A stretch of DNA of 64,000 bases from Humibacter albus DSM 18994. Lineage in GTDB: Bacteria; Actinomycetota; Actinomycetes; Actinomycetales; Microbacteriaceae. The position numbers and the translations under genes are program-made. The notes below the pieces were generated by a model. That model saw only the letters and a program-made list of their open reading frames with translations, had not been told where the DNA came from and ran no database searches. Positions 1 through 9,074 of the stretch are shown one piece after another. The DNA is taken from the NCBI RefSeq assembly GCF_000421825.1, contig NZ_ATXT01000014.1, positions 1 through 64,000 on the forward strand. Direction: 5' to 3'. Numbering within the stretch: the stretch's first letter is position 1; the number at the start of each line of letters is the position of its first letter.

Positions 1-184
1 TGCTGGACCGATCCGCCATCCCGATCGGCCCTTCCGAGCGCAGTCGGGTTGCCCACTTTCGGGCGGTGACGGGCGAGACCATGAACATCTTCGCCGCGAC
101 CGACGGCGGCCACCCGTCCTCGACGATCAAGCGCGCCAGCCGCAGCCGGGCACGCGGAGTCAGGGCAGCATTAGCATGGGACAC
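1..184 (-). CDS. IS481-family transposase, N-terminal part (cut by window edge)
   Basis: Reading leftwards from a GTG at 184, about 61 residues are present. They begin VSHANAALTPRARLRLARL and continue with a helix-turn-helix-like stretch that includes WPPSVAAKMFMVSPVTARKW and ends GPIGMADRSS. This is the N-terminal DNA-binding region of IS481 transposases as I recall it, where a conserved 'G..GM.DRSS' ends the HTH part before the rve integrase domain with its DDE residues. The catalytic domain lies outside the window, so whether the enzyme is intact is unknown. Confidence 0.75.
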   Translation of the reverse strand, partial: MSHANAALTPRARLRLARLIVEDGWPPSVAAKMFMVSPVTARKWATRLRSEGPIGMADRSS

Positions 185-218
185 GAGGGCCTCCAGGTTC
201 GTGAAGCGGTTGAACTCA
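1..218 (-). mobile_element. IS481-family insertion sequence, left end (partial)
   Basis: The element contains the start of a transposase reading leftwards and off the window. Upstream of that start, the minus strand reads TGAGTTCAACCGCTTCACG with the outer base near 218. This resembles the terminal inverted repeats that I know from actinobacterial IS481 elements, which sit a few dozen bases before the start codon. The other end is outside the window, so completeness, target duplication and exact boundary cannot be determined. The alpha/beta hydrolase fragment starting just beyond 218 suggests the element landed in or next to that gene. Confidence 0.65.
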
Positions 219-315
219 ATAGCTCCACTTCACAACCGGAGGTCCTCGCCCCTCAACTCCTCAAAGCCAAGTCACCGAAACAACGTCCCTGGACATCACA
301 ACTAGCGCGAGCGGG

Positions 316-936
316 ATGATATCTCTCGTAATGAGCTACGCGGGTGAAGAGCAATCTGTCTCGCGCCGAGGGGTTCACTCTTCGCTCGGACTCCGCGAGT
401 GGCGTGACGTCGACGCGGCAATTGCCTTCGCACTTCGGTCGGGCGCAAAGCGGGTGGTGCTCTTTGGATGGTCCATGGGGGCGACAGCCGCACTTCTTTC
501 GGGAGAGCGATCAATCAACCGCGATTCGATCGCAGCATTTGTTTTCATCGACCCGGCCACGAACTGGCGCAGCATCGTACGCTCCGCCGCGCGTCAGGCC
601 CATGCGCCAGCCATCCTTGCGTGGCTGGCGTGTGCGATCCTGGCCGCTCCGGGGCTCTTCCGTCTGACTGGTTCGCCAGTTCGCTTGGACTTCGACGAAC
701 TCGACTGGACACGGCGGTGGAGGGTCGTAGCGCCCAGTCTCGTAATCCACTCGCATGGAGATCGGCTCGTTCCGTTCGAACTCTCCACAAGATTCGTGTC
801 GGCTCAACAGCCCAACGTGCGGCTCGTCGTGTTCGATGACGTTCCACATTGTGCGGAATACAACGCCGACGCCGCGAGATTCGATAAGACGATTATCGAT
901 TGGCTGGGTTGCTACGTGGCTAACGACCCGAGCTGA
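316..936 (+). CDS. Alpha/beta hydrolase, N-terminally truncated
   Basis: The 206-residue product carries the catalytic half of an alpha/beta hydrolase. The nucleophile elbow GWSMG lies near residues 55-59, an acidic residue lies in HSHGDRLVP, and a candidate histidine lies in VPHCAEYN, which completes a Ser-Asp-His triad. The sequence SYAGEEQ...LGLREWRDV matches the middle of actinobacterial hydrolases of about 350-400 residues whose preceding oxyanion-hole strand and N-terminal segment are missing here. The frame is open back to 223 and is closed by TAG at 220, right beside the IS481 end. The GC content is visibly lower than in the rest of the window. It is probably a gene remnant, and ATG 316 is simply the first in-frame start. 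Function as a folded enzyme is doubtful. Confidence 0.6.
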   Translation: MISLVMSYAGEEQSVSRRGVHSSLGLREWRDVDAAIAFALRSGAKRVVLFGWSMGATAALLSGERSINRDSIAAFVFIDPATNWRSIVRSAARQAHAPAILAWLACAILAAPGLFRLTGSPVRLDFDELDWTRRWRVVAPSLVIHSHGDRLVPFELSTRFVSAQQPNVRLVVFDDVPHCAEYNADAARFDKTIIDWLGCYVANDPS

Positions 937-1245
937 CGCGGCAGTTGTAGATCCAGCATGCGCAGCCGAACATCCCCGTCCGGCGGTCGTACCGCGACCT
1001 ATCGCTACGGTTCCACAATGTGCCGCCTCATGTGCCAAACGGTGTGCTATCGACCGCGTGGCCATGCGTCTACGTATGCCGCAGAATGTCGATCGCGCGC
1101 CTTGCGCCCTGTGAATTACTGCGGTTCCAGCCGATTCATGTTGGTCCAGGTCGCTGATCAGGAATCAGTTCGGGTCCCTCCAGGGGCACCGTTGCGGATG
1201 CCTCGAACCGTTCGGTCACGCTGCCCGGGGCGGGCCATCCCGAGC
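937..1245 (+). other. Intergenic stretch with no convincing gene
   Basis: About 310 bases lie between the hydrolase fragment and the LuxR-type regulator. Both neighbouring genes end here, so it is a convergent gap. Short open frames are present but their translations show no family I recognise and no ribosome binding site. GC is lower than in the rest of the window, which continues the foreign character of the left edge. I see no strong terminator hairpin. Confidence 0.5.
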
Positions 1246-2808
1246 TCAGAACCGCCCGTCACGGCGCAGGATCTCCACGGCGTCCGCCCGGGAGCTCGCG
1301 CCGAGCTTGCGGTAGAGGCGACGCACAGTGGCCTTGAGCGTGTTGGTACTGATGTAGAGACCCGCGGCGATCTCGGCCATCGGCTTCTCGGTCGCGAGCA
1401 AGGTGAGCACCTCGGTTTCTCGCTTCGTGAGCGAATAATCCGGAAGATCGCGGTCGTCCTTGTAGAGTGCCGCGGCCAGCGGTACCGTGACGCCGGCCAA
1501 TGACGCGAGGCGCTCGAGATCCGGGGCGGGCACGCACTCGTATGCCGAGTACAGTCGCTCGTGTTCGATCAGGGCGTTCGCCTGAGCGAAGGCGTCGGCG
1601 GCGTGGCGAGTGCGACCGAGTGCTCGCTCTGCGGCGGCTGTGACGAGCAGGGCGGCGCACTGCGTGCGGGGCGGCTCGGACGCGGCCGCTGCGGCACTGG
1701 CCACCGTGATCGCCTTCTCGTACCGGCCCTTCGCGTAGGCGTGAGCCGATGAGATGACACGGTCGGCGGCCGAGAGGCTTCGTGTGGACGTGTCCTCACC
1801 GGGCGGGCGACGAAGCGCCGAGAGACGGGCCTGCGCGGCGCGCACATAACGACCGTGGGCGCCGCCATGCGCGAGCGCCTTCCCTCGACGGTTCACCTCC
1901 TCGAACAACTCGTTCTCAACGATCGCGGCGCCGGCGGGCCCGCGGGCGTGCATGGCACGCACCCACAGCGCCGCGGACCAGTACTCACCCACCTCGAGAC
2001 CGTGCGCTCTCGAGAGCTCACGACCCGCGCCGGCGATGTCTCCGCGATCGAGCTTGAGCAGGGCGTCGGTCAGGTAGACGACCACCTCATAGCGGCCGCC
2101 GGTCGGCGCGAGTGCCATCGAACGGGCGAGCCAGGTTTCAGCGAAGTTCAGCCGTCCTCGCATCGCGAGCAGCCAGGCGAACTGTGCGGCCGCGCGACGT
2201 GCCACGGCCGGCTGCTCGGTGGCCATGGCGAGATCGTATGATTCCTCGTACTCGCGATCGGCACCCGGCGCATTGCCCAGCTCGAGCGAGCGTCCCCATT
2301 GGATGCGGTAATGCGGAAGCGAGACGCTCACTGCGGCCCGTTCGCGCGCGGTGGCCTCTTCCAGCGCACTGTGGGCCTGGAGCGCTGCGCGAACCGACTC
2401 GGCGAATCGTCCCTCGGTACGCAGGCTTGCCGTTTTGCCGGTGAACAGGCCGAGCGTGTCCATGAGCGTCGCCCGGCCCGAGTCGGTCGCGGAGTCCAGC
2501 CATTCGCCGTGCGAGAACGTGCCCGGCTTTCCACCGGCCAGAACGTGCTGGAGAAAATTGGCGGCCACGAGCATGGTCGGTCGCTCGATGAAGGCGTCGC
2601 CGGGCAGTGCGCGAATGGCCTCGAGAAGCCGGGCCGGCGCGCTCGAGACATAGCGGTCCCAGTGCCGTTCCACGAGCGCCTGCGCCGGTTCCCAGCCTTC
2701 CCGCTCTGCGGTGGATGCCACGACACCCGGCAGTCGATGCGGCGCTACCCAGGCGGTGCCCGGCCGATCGTCGGAGTCGGATGCTGAACCGTTTCCGTTG
2801 GACACCAT
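1246..2808 (-). CDS. LuxR-family transcriptional regulator with helical repeat N-terminus
   Basis: This is a 520-residue protein. The last ~65 residues form a LuxR/FixJ helix-turn-helix: SLTKRETEVLTLLATEKPMAEIAAGLYIS followed by TLKATVRRLYRKLGASSRADAV. The long N-terminal part is Ala/Arg/Leu-rich and alpha-helical, with TPR-like pairs. I see no Walker A, so it is not a full MalT/LAL protein with the ATPase, although such regulators sometimes retain only the TPR-like arm. It starts at an ATG at 2808 and is divergent from the surface protein at 3036, which it could control. The target and signal are unknown. Confidence 0.8.
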   Translation of the reverse strand: MVSNGNGSASDSDDRPGTAWVAPHRLPGVVASTAEREGWEPAQALVERHWDRYVSSAPARLLEAIRALPGDAFIERPTMLVAANFLQHVLAGGKPGTFSHGEWLDSATDSGRATLMDTLGLFTGKTASLRTEGRFAESVRAALQAHSALEEATARERAAVSVSLPHYRIQWGRSLELGNAPGADREYEESYDLAMATEQPAVARRAAAQFAWLLAMRGRLNFAETWLARSMALAPTGGRYEVVVYLTDALLKLDRGDIAGAGRELSRAHGLEVGEYWSAALWVRAMHARGPAGAAIVENELFEEVNRRGKALAHGGAHGRYVRAAQARLSALRRPPGEDTSTRSLSAADRVISSAHAYAKGRYEKAITVASAAAAASEPPRTQCAALLVTAAAERALGRTRHAADAFAQANALIEHERLYSAYECVPAPDLERLASLAGVTVPLAAALYKDDRDLPDYSLTKRETEVLTLLATEKPMAEIAAGLYISTNTLKATVRRLYRKLGASSRADAVEILRRDGRF

Positions 2809-3035
2809 GACACCTCAGTCTGTCATGGCGTGCATCACTGAAAGGAGGGCTTGACCGGAGCCGCGCACGTCGTTGACGGTCTACCCCGCAAACGGGGGCC
2901 GGAACGGTGCATTTCCACGGGCGCCGGGGTTAAAACGCTCCGCTCGGTTTGTGCTCCACGACTTCTTATCGATTGGCTTGAGAAAACCTGTGAGCACAGC
3001 CGCGCGTGGGGCGCGCGCCGAAGGAGAGCTGTGCC

Positions 3036-6000
3036 GTGAGTCGGTTTGAACCGGGGGATGCACCGATGGTCCGCAATTCTGTTGTGCTCAGCACGCGATC
3101 GCGAGTGACGCGCGTCACGGCAGTCGGCGTCGTGATCGCGATGCTCGCCGCGTTCCTCGCGCTTGTCACCACGGTGCAGACGGCCCAGGCTGCCGGCAAT
3201 GTGCCGGGGACGAGCGGCTGGGGACACAACGTCATCTACGCGTACGCGAAGGCGGGCGAATCGGTAGTCGTCTCGGGCGGCGTCGGCACGGTTCAGGAAC
3301 CAGACGGCACGGCGCATACCGGCGCGGGCACGTACCCCGCGACGACGGCGGGCGTCTGGACGATCGACCTGCCAAGCGCATCCACCTACAACTGGAACGT
3401 CACCGTCGACGCGGCGGGGGCCGAGGTGACCGGGCGGACCTGGACGAACTCGTACAGCATCGCCCAGACCAACGCCGTACCGGAGCTCAACTACTGGGTC
3501 GTCAACGACACGGGGTACCTGTACCAGGTGCACCTGCCCAGCTATAACGGCATCAATTCCACCATCCAGGCCAATTCGGTGGGCTGGCCTTCTAAAGACT
3601 GCACTCCGACATACGCCTCGTACGAGATCACGCAAGACGGTTCCAACGGCCCGCTGCCGCCGCTCCCCGACTGTGGAGAGCTGTACCGGGTGTTCTTCGA
3701 GGCGCCGTCCGCTGACCTTCCCCAGTCCGCACCGTCCGCAGCGGGCACGGTGAACGTGCTCCCGGACGTTCTCTCGCCCGCCGACCTTGCGGTGGACGAC
3801 CTGGCGTTCGAGCAGGACTCGTTGAGCGCGAGCAGTGGAACGTTCAGCTACTCGATCAACCCGCGCTTCTCCGGGAGCTATCAGCTCCAGATCGACGTGG
3901 ACGGAAACGGCAGCTACGACGACGCCCGGGACGTCGTGGCGCAACTCGGCGCCGATGGCAGCGGAAGCTACACGTACCACTTCGACGGAGTCGACGGCAC
4001 CGGCGACCGGATCACGGACTGCACTCAGATGCATGCCCGGCTGTTCTTCGACAAGCTGGGCGAGATCCACGTGCTGCAGACCGATGTCGAGCAGCGTGGC
4101 GGCATCTCCATCACCCGCCTGAACGGCACCGGTTCACCCGACTCCACCATCTACTGGAACGACAGCACGATGCCCGGGACCAGGGCGAACGGAACCCCTC
4201 AGACCGATGGAACCGCCGGCGTCGATTCATCGACTCCTGTCCATGGCTGGGACTACAGCACGAACAGCTGGGGCAACCAGCGCGTCATCGACGACTGGAC
4301 CTACCTGCCCGCGGATCTCGGAACCGGTGAAATCAGCCTGAGCGGCCGCTGTCTCTCGATAGTCAAGACGTCGACGGCGAGCAGCAGCACGCGAGTGGGC
4401 GACACCGTGGCATACACCGTGACGGCGACGAACAACGGCGACCTCGACTACACCGCCGACCAGCCGGCGACGGTCTTCGACGACCTCTCGGGTGTGCTGG
4501 ACGACGCAGACTACAAGGGGGATGCGCAGGCGAGCGTGGGCGACGCGCCCACGTTCATCGCTCCGTCGTTCCTACGGTGGAGCGGCCCACTGGCGGCAGG
4601 CCGGTCAGTGACCCTGACCTACTCGGTCACGCTGAAGGCCGGCGGTGACGGAGCTGTGCGCAACGTCGCTTGGCAGCCCGAGGCGGTAACGCCGCCCGAT
4701 GAACCGCCGGCCACCGTGCCGTCATGCGACATCACGGACGAGCCCGGCGCCGATCCGGCGACCGGCGAGCCCTGCGCGCCGGAGAACTTCACCCTGCCCA
4801 GGCTGACGATTGCCAAAGTGGCCGATCGCGCCGAGATCGGAGCCAACGGCGGGGTGGTCACCTACACGGTGACCGTCACCAACAAGGGACCGGGCGGCTT
4901 CACCGCCGCTGCTCCCGCCACCGCGACCGACGACCTCTCCCGGGTCATCGACGACGGTGAGTACCGGGACGACGCGTCCTCAACGGTCGGCACTGTCGTC
5001 TTCGACGACGCGCACACGTTGTCGTGGACCGGTGCGCTCGACGCCGACCAGTCCGCCGTCATCACCTACTCCGTCGCCTACGACTCCACCGCCGACGGTG
5101 ATGCCTCGCTCGCGAACACGGCATGTGTTCCGGCGAACCTGGCGCTCGACCCGGCGGCGGCCTGCGCAGACGTCGTCGTGCCCGCCGCGCACCTGACCGA
5201 GTCGAAGAGCGTGAACCCGGCCGACGGCAGCAGCGTGGTGCCCGGTCAGAACGTGGAGTACACGCTCACGTTCGCCAACAGCGGTGGTGCCGCGGCGATC
5301 GTCGACACGTCGGACGACCTGTCCGGCGTTCTCGATGACGCCGATCTCGTGACGGGACCGACGGCATCCGCGCCCGGACTGACGCTCGGCGCGGTGAACG
5401 GCGATGGGGTGTTCACGATCACCGGTGCGGTTCCTGCGAACAGTACGACGACCGTCACTTACTCGGTCGCGGTGAAGGACTTCGCGGACCAGAGCGATCA
5501 TGTGCTCGGGAACGTGCTGGCCTGCGATGCGAGCCTGCCGGCCTGCGACCCGCCGGCGACCTCGAACCCCGTGCGTCACATCGCCATCGACAAGGTCGCC
5601 GACCCGGCCGCCGGTGTGAACACGGGCGACACTGTCACGTACACGGTCACGGTGCACAACGACGGGGCGGCCGACTACACGGCGGGCGACCCCGCGATCG
5701 TGACGGACGACATGACCGGCGTTCTCGACGATGCCGTGCTCGACACCGACACCATCGACAGTGAGTCCGGCAGTACTGCATGGGACGACACGTCGAAGAC
5801 GCTCACCTGGCGCGGAGCGCTGGCCTCGAGAGCCGTCACCTCGTTCAGCTACACCGTGACGGTGACCGATGTCGGCGACCACTCCCTGGTGAACGCGGTG
5901 ACCTGCGCGGATGACTGTGCCCCGGTGACCGTCACCGTTCGGTTGCCCCACGTGGTTGCCGCCAAGGCATCGGATCCCGCCTCGGGCGCTGCGGTGCAGG

Positions 6001-7286
6001 CGGGCCAGGTGGTCACCTACACGCTGACGTACGTCAACGACGGAACGGCGGCCGGAGTCGTCGACTCCACCGACGATCTCAGCGGCGTGCTGGATGACGC
6101 CGACCTCACGAGCGCACCGGCGGCATCCGACCCCGCGGTATCAGCGGCGGTCGTCGACGAGAGCATTCGGGTGACCGGACCGATCGCCACGGGGACGACC
6201 GTCACGGTCACGTATCAGGTGACGGTGAAACCGGACGGGAAGCGGGGCGACAACATCGCCGCCAACGTGCTGACGCCCGACGTCCCGCAGATCTGCGGCG
6301 ACGGGCCGTGCGGGCCGCCGACGACGGAACATCCGATCGGCGAGCTCACCGACTGGAAGACCGTCGACCCCGCATCCGGGACGAACGTGGCGCCCGGGCA
6401 GTCGGTGACCTACACGCTGCACTTCCGGAACACGGGCGCCGCGCCGGTCGCGATTGATCGTGAGGACGATCTGACGGGCGTGCTCGACGACGCGACGGTG
6501 ACGGCCGACCCGGTGGCATCCGATCCCATCGTGTCGGTGTCGCCCCTCACCGATGGTCGTCTCGCTGTTCACGCGGATGCGCTGTCTCCCGGGCAGACGG
6601 TGACGGTGGAGTACACCGTGACGGTCAGCGCCGACGGTCAGCGCGGAGACGACCAGCTGGGCAACTTCCTGGTCGACCCGGGCGAGGCTCCGCTCGCGAG
6701 CTGCGACCCCGCCGACGACGAGTTCCCGGACTGCACCGTGAACTACGTCTCGCACATCATCGCGACCAAGAGCGTGAACCCGGCTTCGGGGACCGCCGTC
6801 AAGGACGGTCAGCGCGTGACGTACACGCTCGCGTTCACCAACGTGTCGACCAACCCCGCTGCTGCAGCCGGCCGCGTCGAGTACACCGACTACCTCAAGG
6901 ACGTGCTCGACGATGCCGCCATCACCACGGCGCCACACAGCTCGGCGGCCTCGGTGAAGGCGTCGATCACCGGTGACGCCATGGAGATCAGTGGCAGCCT
7001 GGCGAGCGGAGCGGCGGCTCAAGTGACCTACACCGTGACGGTGAAGGATCACGCCAAGCAGGGCAACCACAGGCTCGGCAACATCCTCGCCGTGACCGGC
7101 GGCGACCCGATCTGCGCCCCGGGCAGCAACCTCTGCACCGACAACGGCATCACCCCGCCACCGCCGGGACTCGCCTCGACCGGCTCGAACCTGAGCCCTG
7201 CCGGGCCGCTGGGTGCGCTCTTCGCGCTCCTCGCCGGGGTCGGACTCATGATGATGCGCCGTCGGAGGAACGCCACCGACGACTGA
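3036..7286 (+). CDS. Giant sortase-anchored surface protein with seven DUF11-like repeats
   Basis: The product is about 1,416 residues from GTG 3036, which follows AAGGAG at 3021-3026 with good spacing. It opens with a long signal peptide whose hydrophobic core VIAMLAAFLALVTTVQTAQA is cleaved after AQA. A globular N-terminal region of ~400 residues follows. Then come seven repeats of 120-140 residues, beginning near residues 438, 587, 718, 846, 970, 1100 and 1237. Each has a lead like 'K.v.PasG..V..Gq.VtYTlt..N.G' and a signature DDLSGVLDDA. The DUF11 family typically makes beta-sandwich stalks on Gram-positive surfaces. The C-terminus has LASTG, a membrane segment and RRRR, so a class-E-type sortase should attach it to peptidoglycan. 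No sortase gene is in the window. Confidence 0.88.
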   Translation: MSRFEPGDAPMVRNSVVLSTRSRVTRVTAVGVVIAMLAAFLALVTTVQTAQAAGNVPGTSGWGHNVIYAYAKAGESVVVSGGVGTVQEPDGTAHTGAGTYPATTAGVWTIDLPSASTYNWNVTVDAAGAEVTGRTWTNSYSIAQTNAVPELNYWVVNDTGYLYQVHLPSYNGINSTIQANSVGWPSKDCTPTYASYEITQDGSNGPLPPLPDCGELYRVFFEAPSADLPQSAPSAAGTVNVLPDVLSPADLAVDDLAFEQDSLSASSGTFSYSINPRFSGSYQLQIDVDGNGSYDDARDVVAQLGADGSGSYTYHFDGVDGTGDRITDCTQMHARLFFDKLGEIHVLQTDVEQRGGISITRLNGTGSPDSTIYWNDSTMPGTRANGTPQTDGTAGVDSSTPVHGWDYSTNSWGNQRVIDDWTYLPADLGTGEISLSGRCLSIVKTSTASSSTRVGDTVAYTVTATNNGDLDYTADQPATVFDDLSGVLDDADYKGDAQASVGDAPTFIAPSFLRWSGPLAAGRSVTLTYSVTLKAGGDGAVRNVAWQPEAVTPPDEPPATVPSCDITDEPGADPATGEPCAPENFTLPRLTIAKVADRAEIGANGGVVTYTVTVTNKGPGGFTAAAPATATDDLSRVIDDGEYRDDASSTVGTVVFDDAHTLSWTGALDADQSAVITYSVAYDSTADGDASLANTACVPANLALDPAAACADVVVPAAHLTESKSVNPADGSSVVPGQNVEYTLTFANSGGAAAIVDTSDDLSGVLDDADLVTGPTASAPGLTLGAVNGDGVFTITGAVPANSTTTVTYSVAVKDFADQSDHVLGNVLACDASLPACDPPATSNPVRHIAIDKVADPAAGVNTGDTVTYTVTVHNDGAADYTAGDPAIVTDDMTGVLDDAVLDTDTIDSESGSTAWDDTSKTLTWRGALASRAVTSFSYTVTVTDVGDHSLVNAVTCADDCAPVTVTVRLPHVVAAKASDPASGAAVQAGQVVTYTLTYVNDGTAAGVVDSTDDLSGVLDDADLTSAPAASDPAVSAAVVDESIRVTGPIATGTTVTVTYQVTVKPDGKRGDNIAANVLTPDVPQICGDGPCGPPTTEHPIGELTDWKTVDPASGTNVAPGQSVTYTLHFRNTGAAPVAIDREDDLTGVLDDATVTADPVASDPIVSVSPLTDGRLAVHADALSPGQTVTVEYTVTVSADGQRGDDQLGNFLVDPGEAPLASCDPADDEFPDCTVNYVSHIIATKSVNPASGTAVKDGQRVTYTLAFTNVSTNPAAAAGRVEYTDYLKDVLDDAAITTAPHSSAASVKASITGDAMEISGSLASGAAAQVTYTVTVKDHAKQGNHRLGNILAVTGGDPICAPGSNLCTDNGITPPPPGLASTGSNLSPAGPLGALFALLAGVGLMMMRRRRNATDD

Positions 7287-7423
7287 CGGTGACGGGGATC
7301 GCCCTGCACCCCTGGGCAATCCCATGGATCCCTGGCACGGTTGTCGATATGACGGTGCTCCCGTTCGTCGATGAAGTGAGCGGGTTCGACGTGAGCCCGA
7401 CATTCACCTTCGAGGAGATCGAG

Positions 7424-7783
7424 ATGGGCAAGTACATGCTGTTGATCCACGGCGACCGAGAGGCGTGGGAAGAGACTCCCGCCGACGAGCGTCGCCGCAT
7501 CGAGGAGGGTCATCGAGGCTTCGTGGCCGCCGCCGGCACGAGGATCCTCGAGGGGCGCGAACTCGAGGCAGCGAGCACGGCGACCACGGTGCGCTCGCGA
7601 CGCGACGGCGCCTCCGACGTGACGGACGGGCCGTTCCTGGAGACGAAGGAGGTCGTCGGCGGCTACTACGTCATCGAGGCGGCCGATCTCGATGAGGCGA
7701 TCGGTCTCGCATCCCTTCTGCCCGAGACCGCCGCCCCCTACACGGCGGGCGTCGAGATCAGGCCGGTGGTCGAGCCTGTCTGA
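7424..7783 (+). CDS. YCII-related (DGPF) protein
   Basis: This 119-residue protein has the hallmark VTDGPFLETKEVVGGYYVIEA segment of the YCII/DGPF family (ferredoxin-like fold). The start at ATG 7424 follows GAGGAG at 7412-7417. The longer open frame upstream to 7289 has no ribosome binding site and does not match the family. In actinobacteria and proteobacteria DGPF proteins are very often encoded directly before an ECF sigma factor of the SigJ/ECF41-like type, and exactly that pairing is seen here. Its biochemical role in that pairing is not settled; binding a small ligand or acting as an accessory to sigma is inferred. Confidence 0.85.
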   Translation: MGKYMLLIHGDREAWEETPADERRRIEEGHRGFVAAAGTRILEGRELEAASTATTVRSRRDGASDVTDGPFLETKEVVGGYYVIEAADLDEAIGLASLLPETAAPYTAGVEIRPVVEPV

Positions 7784-9074
7784 GCCTCGGTCGCAGGACA
7801 CGAACGCGGTCGCCGAGGCGATCACGGCGGCCTCCCGTGACGAGTGGCCGCTGCTCGTGGCCACGATCGTCCGGCTCACGCGCGACCTCGATCTCGCGGA
7901 GGACTGCGTACAGGACGCGTTCACCGCGGCGCTTTCGCGATGGCCGCACGACGGCATCCCGAGCAGACCCGGTGCCTGGCTGATCACGGTCGCCCGGCGC
8001 CGGGCTCTCGACCTGATGCGCCGCGACGCCCGGGCCGCGCGAAATCTGCCGCTCCTGGTGGTCGAGGAACGGGATGCCGCCGATCCCGCAGACCAGGTCG
8101 CCGTCGGTCTCGACGACGACCGGTTACGACTCATCTTCACGTGCTGTCACCCGTCGCTCGAGCGGCGATCGCAGGTCGCGCTGACGCTGCGGCTGCTGTG
8201 CGGGCTCTCCACCGCGGAGGTGGCTCGCGCCTTCCTCGTGCCCGAATCGACGATGGCGGCACGCATCACGCGAGCGAAGCGGAAGATCGCTCTGGCTCGC
8301 ATCCCGTTCCGCACGCCCGCTGCGGACGAGCTCGAGGAACGCCTCGACAGCGTGCTCGCCGTCGTGCACCTCATCTTCACCACGGGGCACACCGCGCCCT
8401 CGGGAGCGCGCTTGCGTCGTGACGATCTCGCCGATCGCGGCGTGCGGCTGGCGCGTCTGCTGCATGACCTCGTTCCGCGGGACGCGCGGGTGTCGGGTCT
8501 GCTCGCGCTGCTGCTTCTCATCGATGCTCGCCGCGGGACGCGGGTGTCTGCGACCGGGGAGGCGGTCATGCTCGCGGATCAGGACCGCTCGGGGTGGGAC
8601 GCGGCCATGATCGGCGAGGGAACCGCGCTCGTCGCTCGAAGCCTGCGCGAGGGGACGACCGAGTACGGCGTCCAGGCCGCGATCGCGGCCGTTCACGCGA
8701 CCGCCTCGTCATGGGAGGCGACCGACTGGGACGAGATCGTCGCACTGTACGGCGAGCTCCTCGAGCGGTGGCCATCACCCGTCGTCGAGCTCAACCGTGC
8801 CGTGGCGATCGGCTTCCGCGACGGACCGCAGGCCGGACTGGACGCGTTGGAACCGTTGCGCGCGGCGCCGATCTCCGGCGTGTATCCCTACGTCGCGGCC
8901 GCGTACGCCGATCTGCTTCGGCGTGCGGGGAAGCGGGACGACGCGGTGCGCGCGTATGAGGCGGCCATCGCCCTCACGCAGAACGACGTGGAGCGTGCGC
9001 TTCTGTCGCGGCACCGAGAGGAACTGCGTCGAACAGCGGCACGCACAGCACCTGCTCGATGCGGCGACGGATGA
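7692..9074 (+). CDS. ECF RNA polymerase sigma factor, YCII-associated (SigJ/DUF6596 type)
   Basis: This is a sigma-70 family protein. Region 2 is recognised by DEWPLLVATIVRLTRDLDLAE and RPGAWLITVARRRALDLMRR, and region 4 by LTLRLLCGLSTAEVARAFLV. A long C-terminal TPR-like extension (DUF6596) of over 200 residues ends PYVAAAYADLLRRAG.... It directs RNA polymerase to a small, unknown regulon. The only ATG in frame (7692) lies inside the YCII gene. There is no in-frame GTG or TTG nearby, but CTG 7776 would give (M)SEPRSQDT, a much more usual N-terminus right at the YCII stop. The true start is therefore uncertain. The 3' end overlaps the convergent tetR gene by about 100 bases. Confidence 0.85.
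   Translation: MRRSVSHPFCPRPPPPTRRASRSGRWSSLSEPRSQDTNAVAEAITAASRDEWPLLVATIVRLTRDLDLAEDCVQDAFTAALSRWPHDGIPSRPGAWLITVARRRALDLMRRDARAARNLPLLVVEERDAADPADQVAVGLDDDRLRLIFTCCHPSLERRSQVALTLRLLCGLSTAEVARAFLVPESTMAARITRAKRKIALARIPFRTPAADELEERLDSVLAVVHLIFTTGHTAPSGARLRRDDLADRGVRLARLLHDLVPRDARVSGLLALLLLIDARRGTRVSATGEAVMLADQDRSGWDAAMIGEGTALVARSLREGTTEYGVQAAIAAVHATASSWEATDWDEIVALYGELLERWPSPVVELNRAVAIGFRDGPQAGLDALEPLRAAPISGVYPYVAAAYADLLRRAGKRDDAVRAYEAAIALTQNDVERALLSRHREELRRTAARTAPARCGDG

Noticed and set aside
66-305. Open frame on the plus strand at the left edge
   Set aside because: It is antisense to the IS481 transposase start, which gives a clear family match on the minus strand.
958-1503. Open frame of 181 codons
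   Set aside because: It runs into the antisense of the LuxR-type regulator, has no ribosome site and no recognisable motif.
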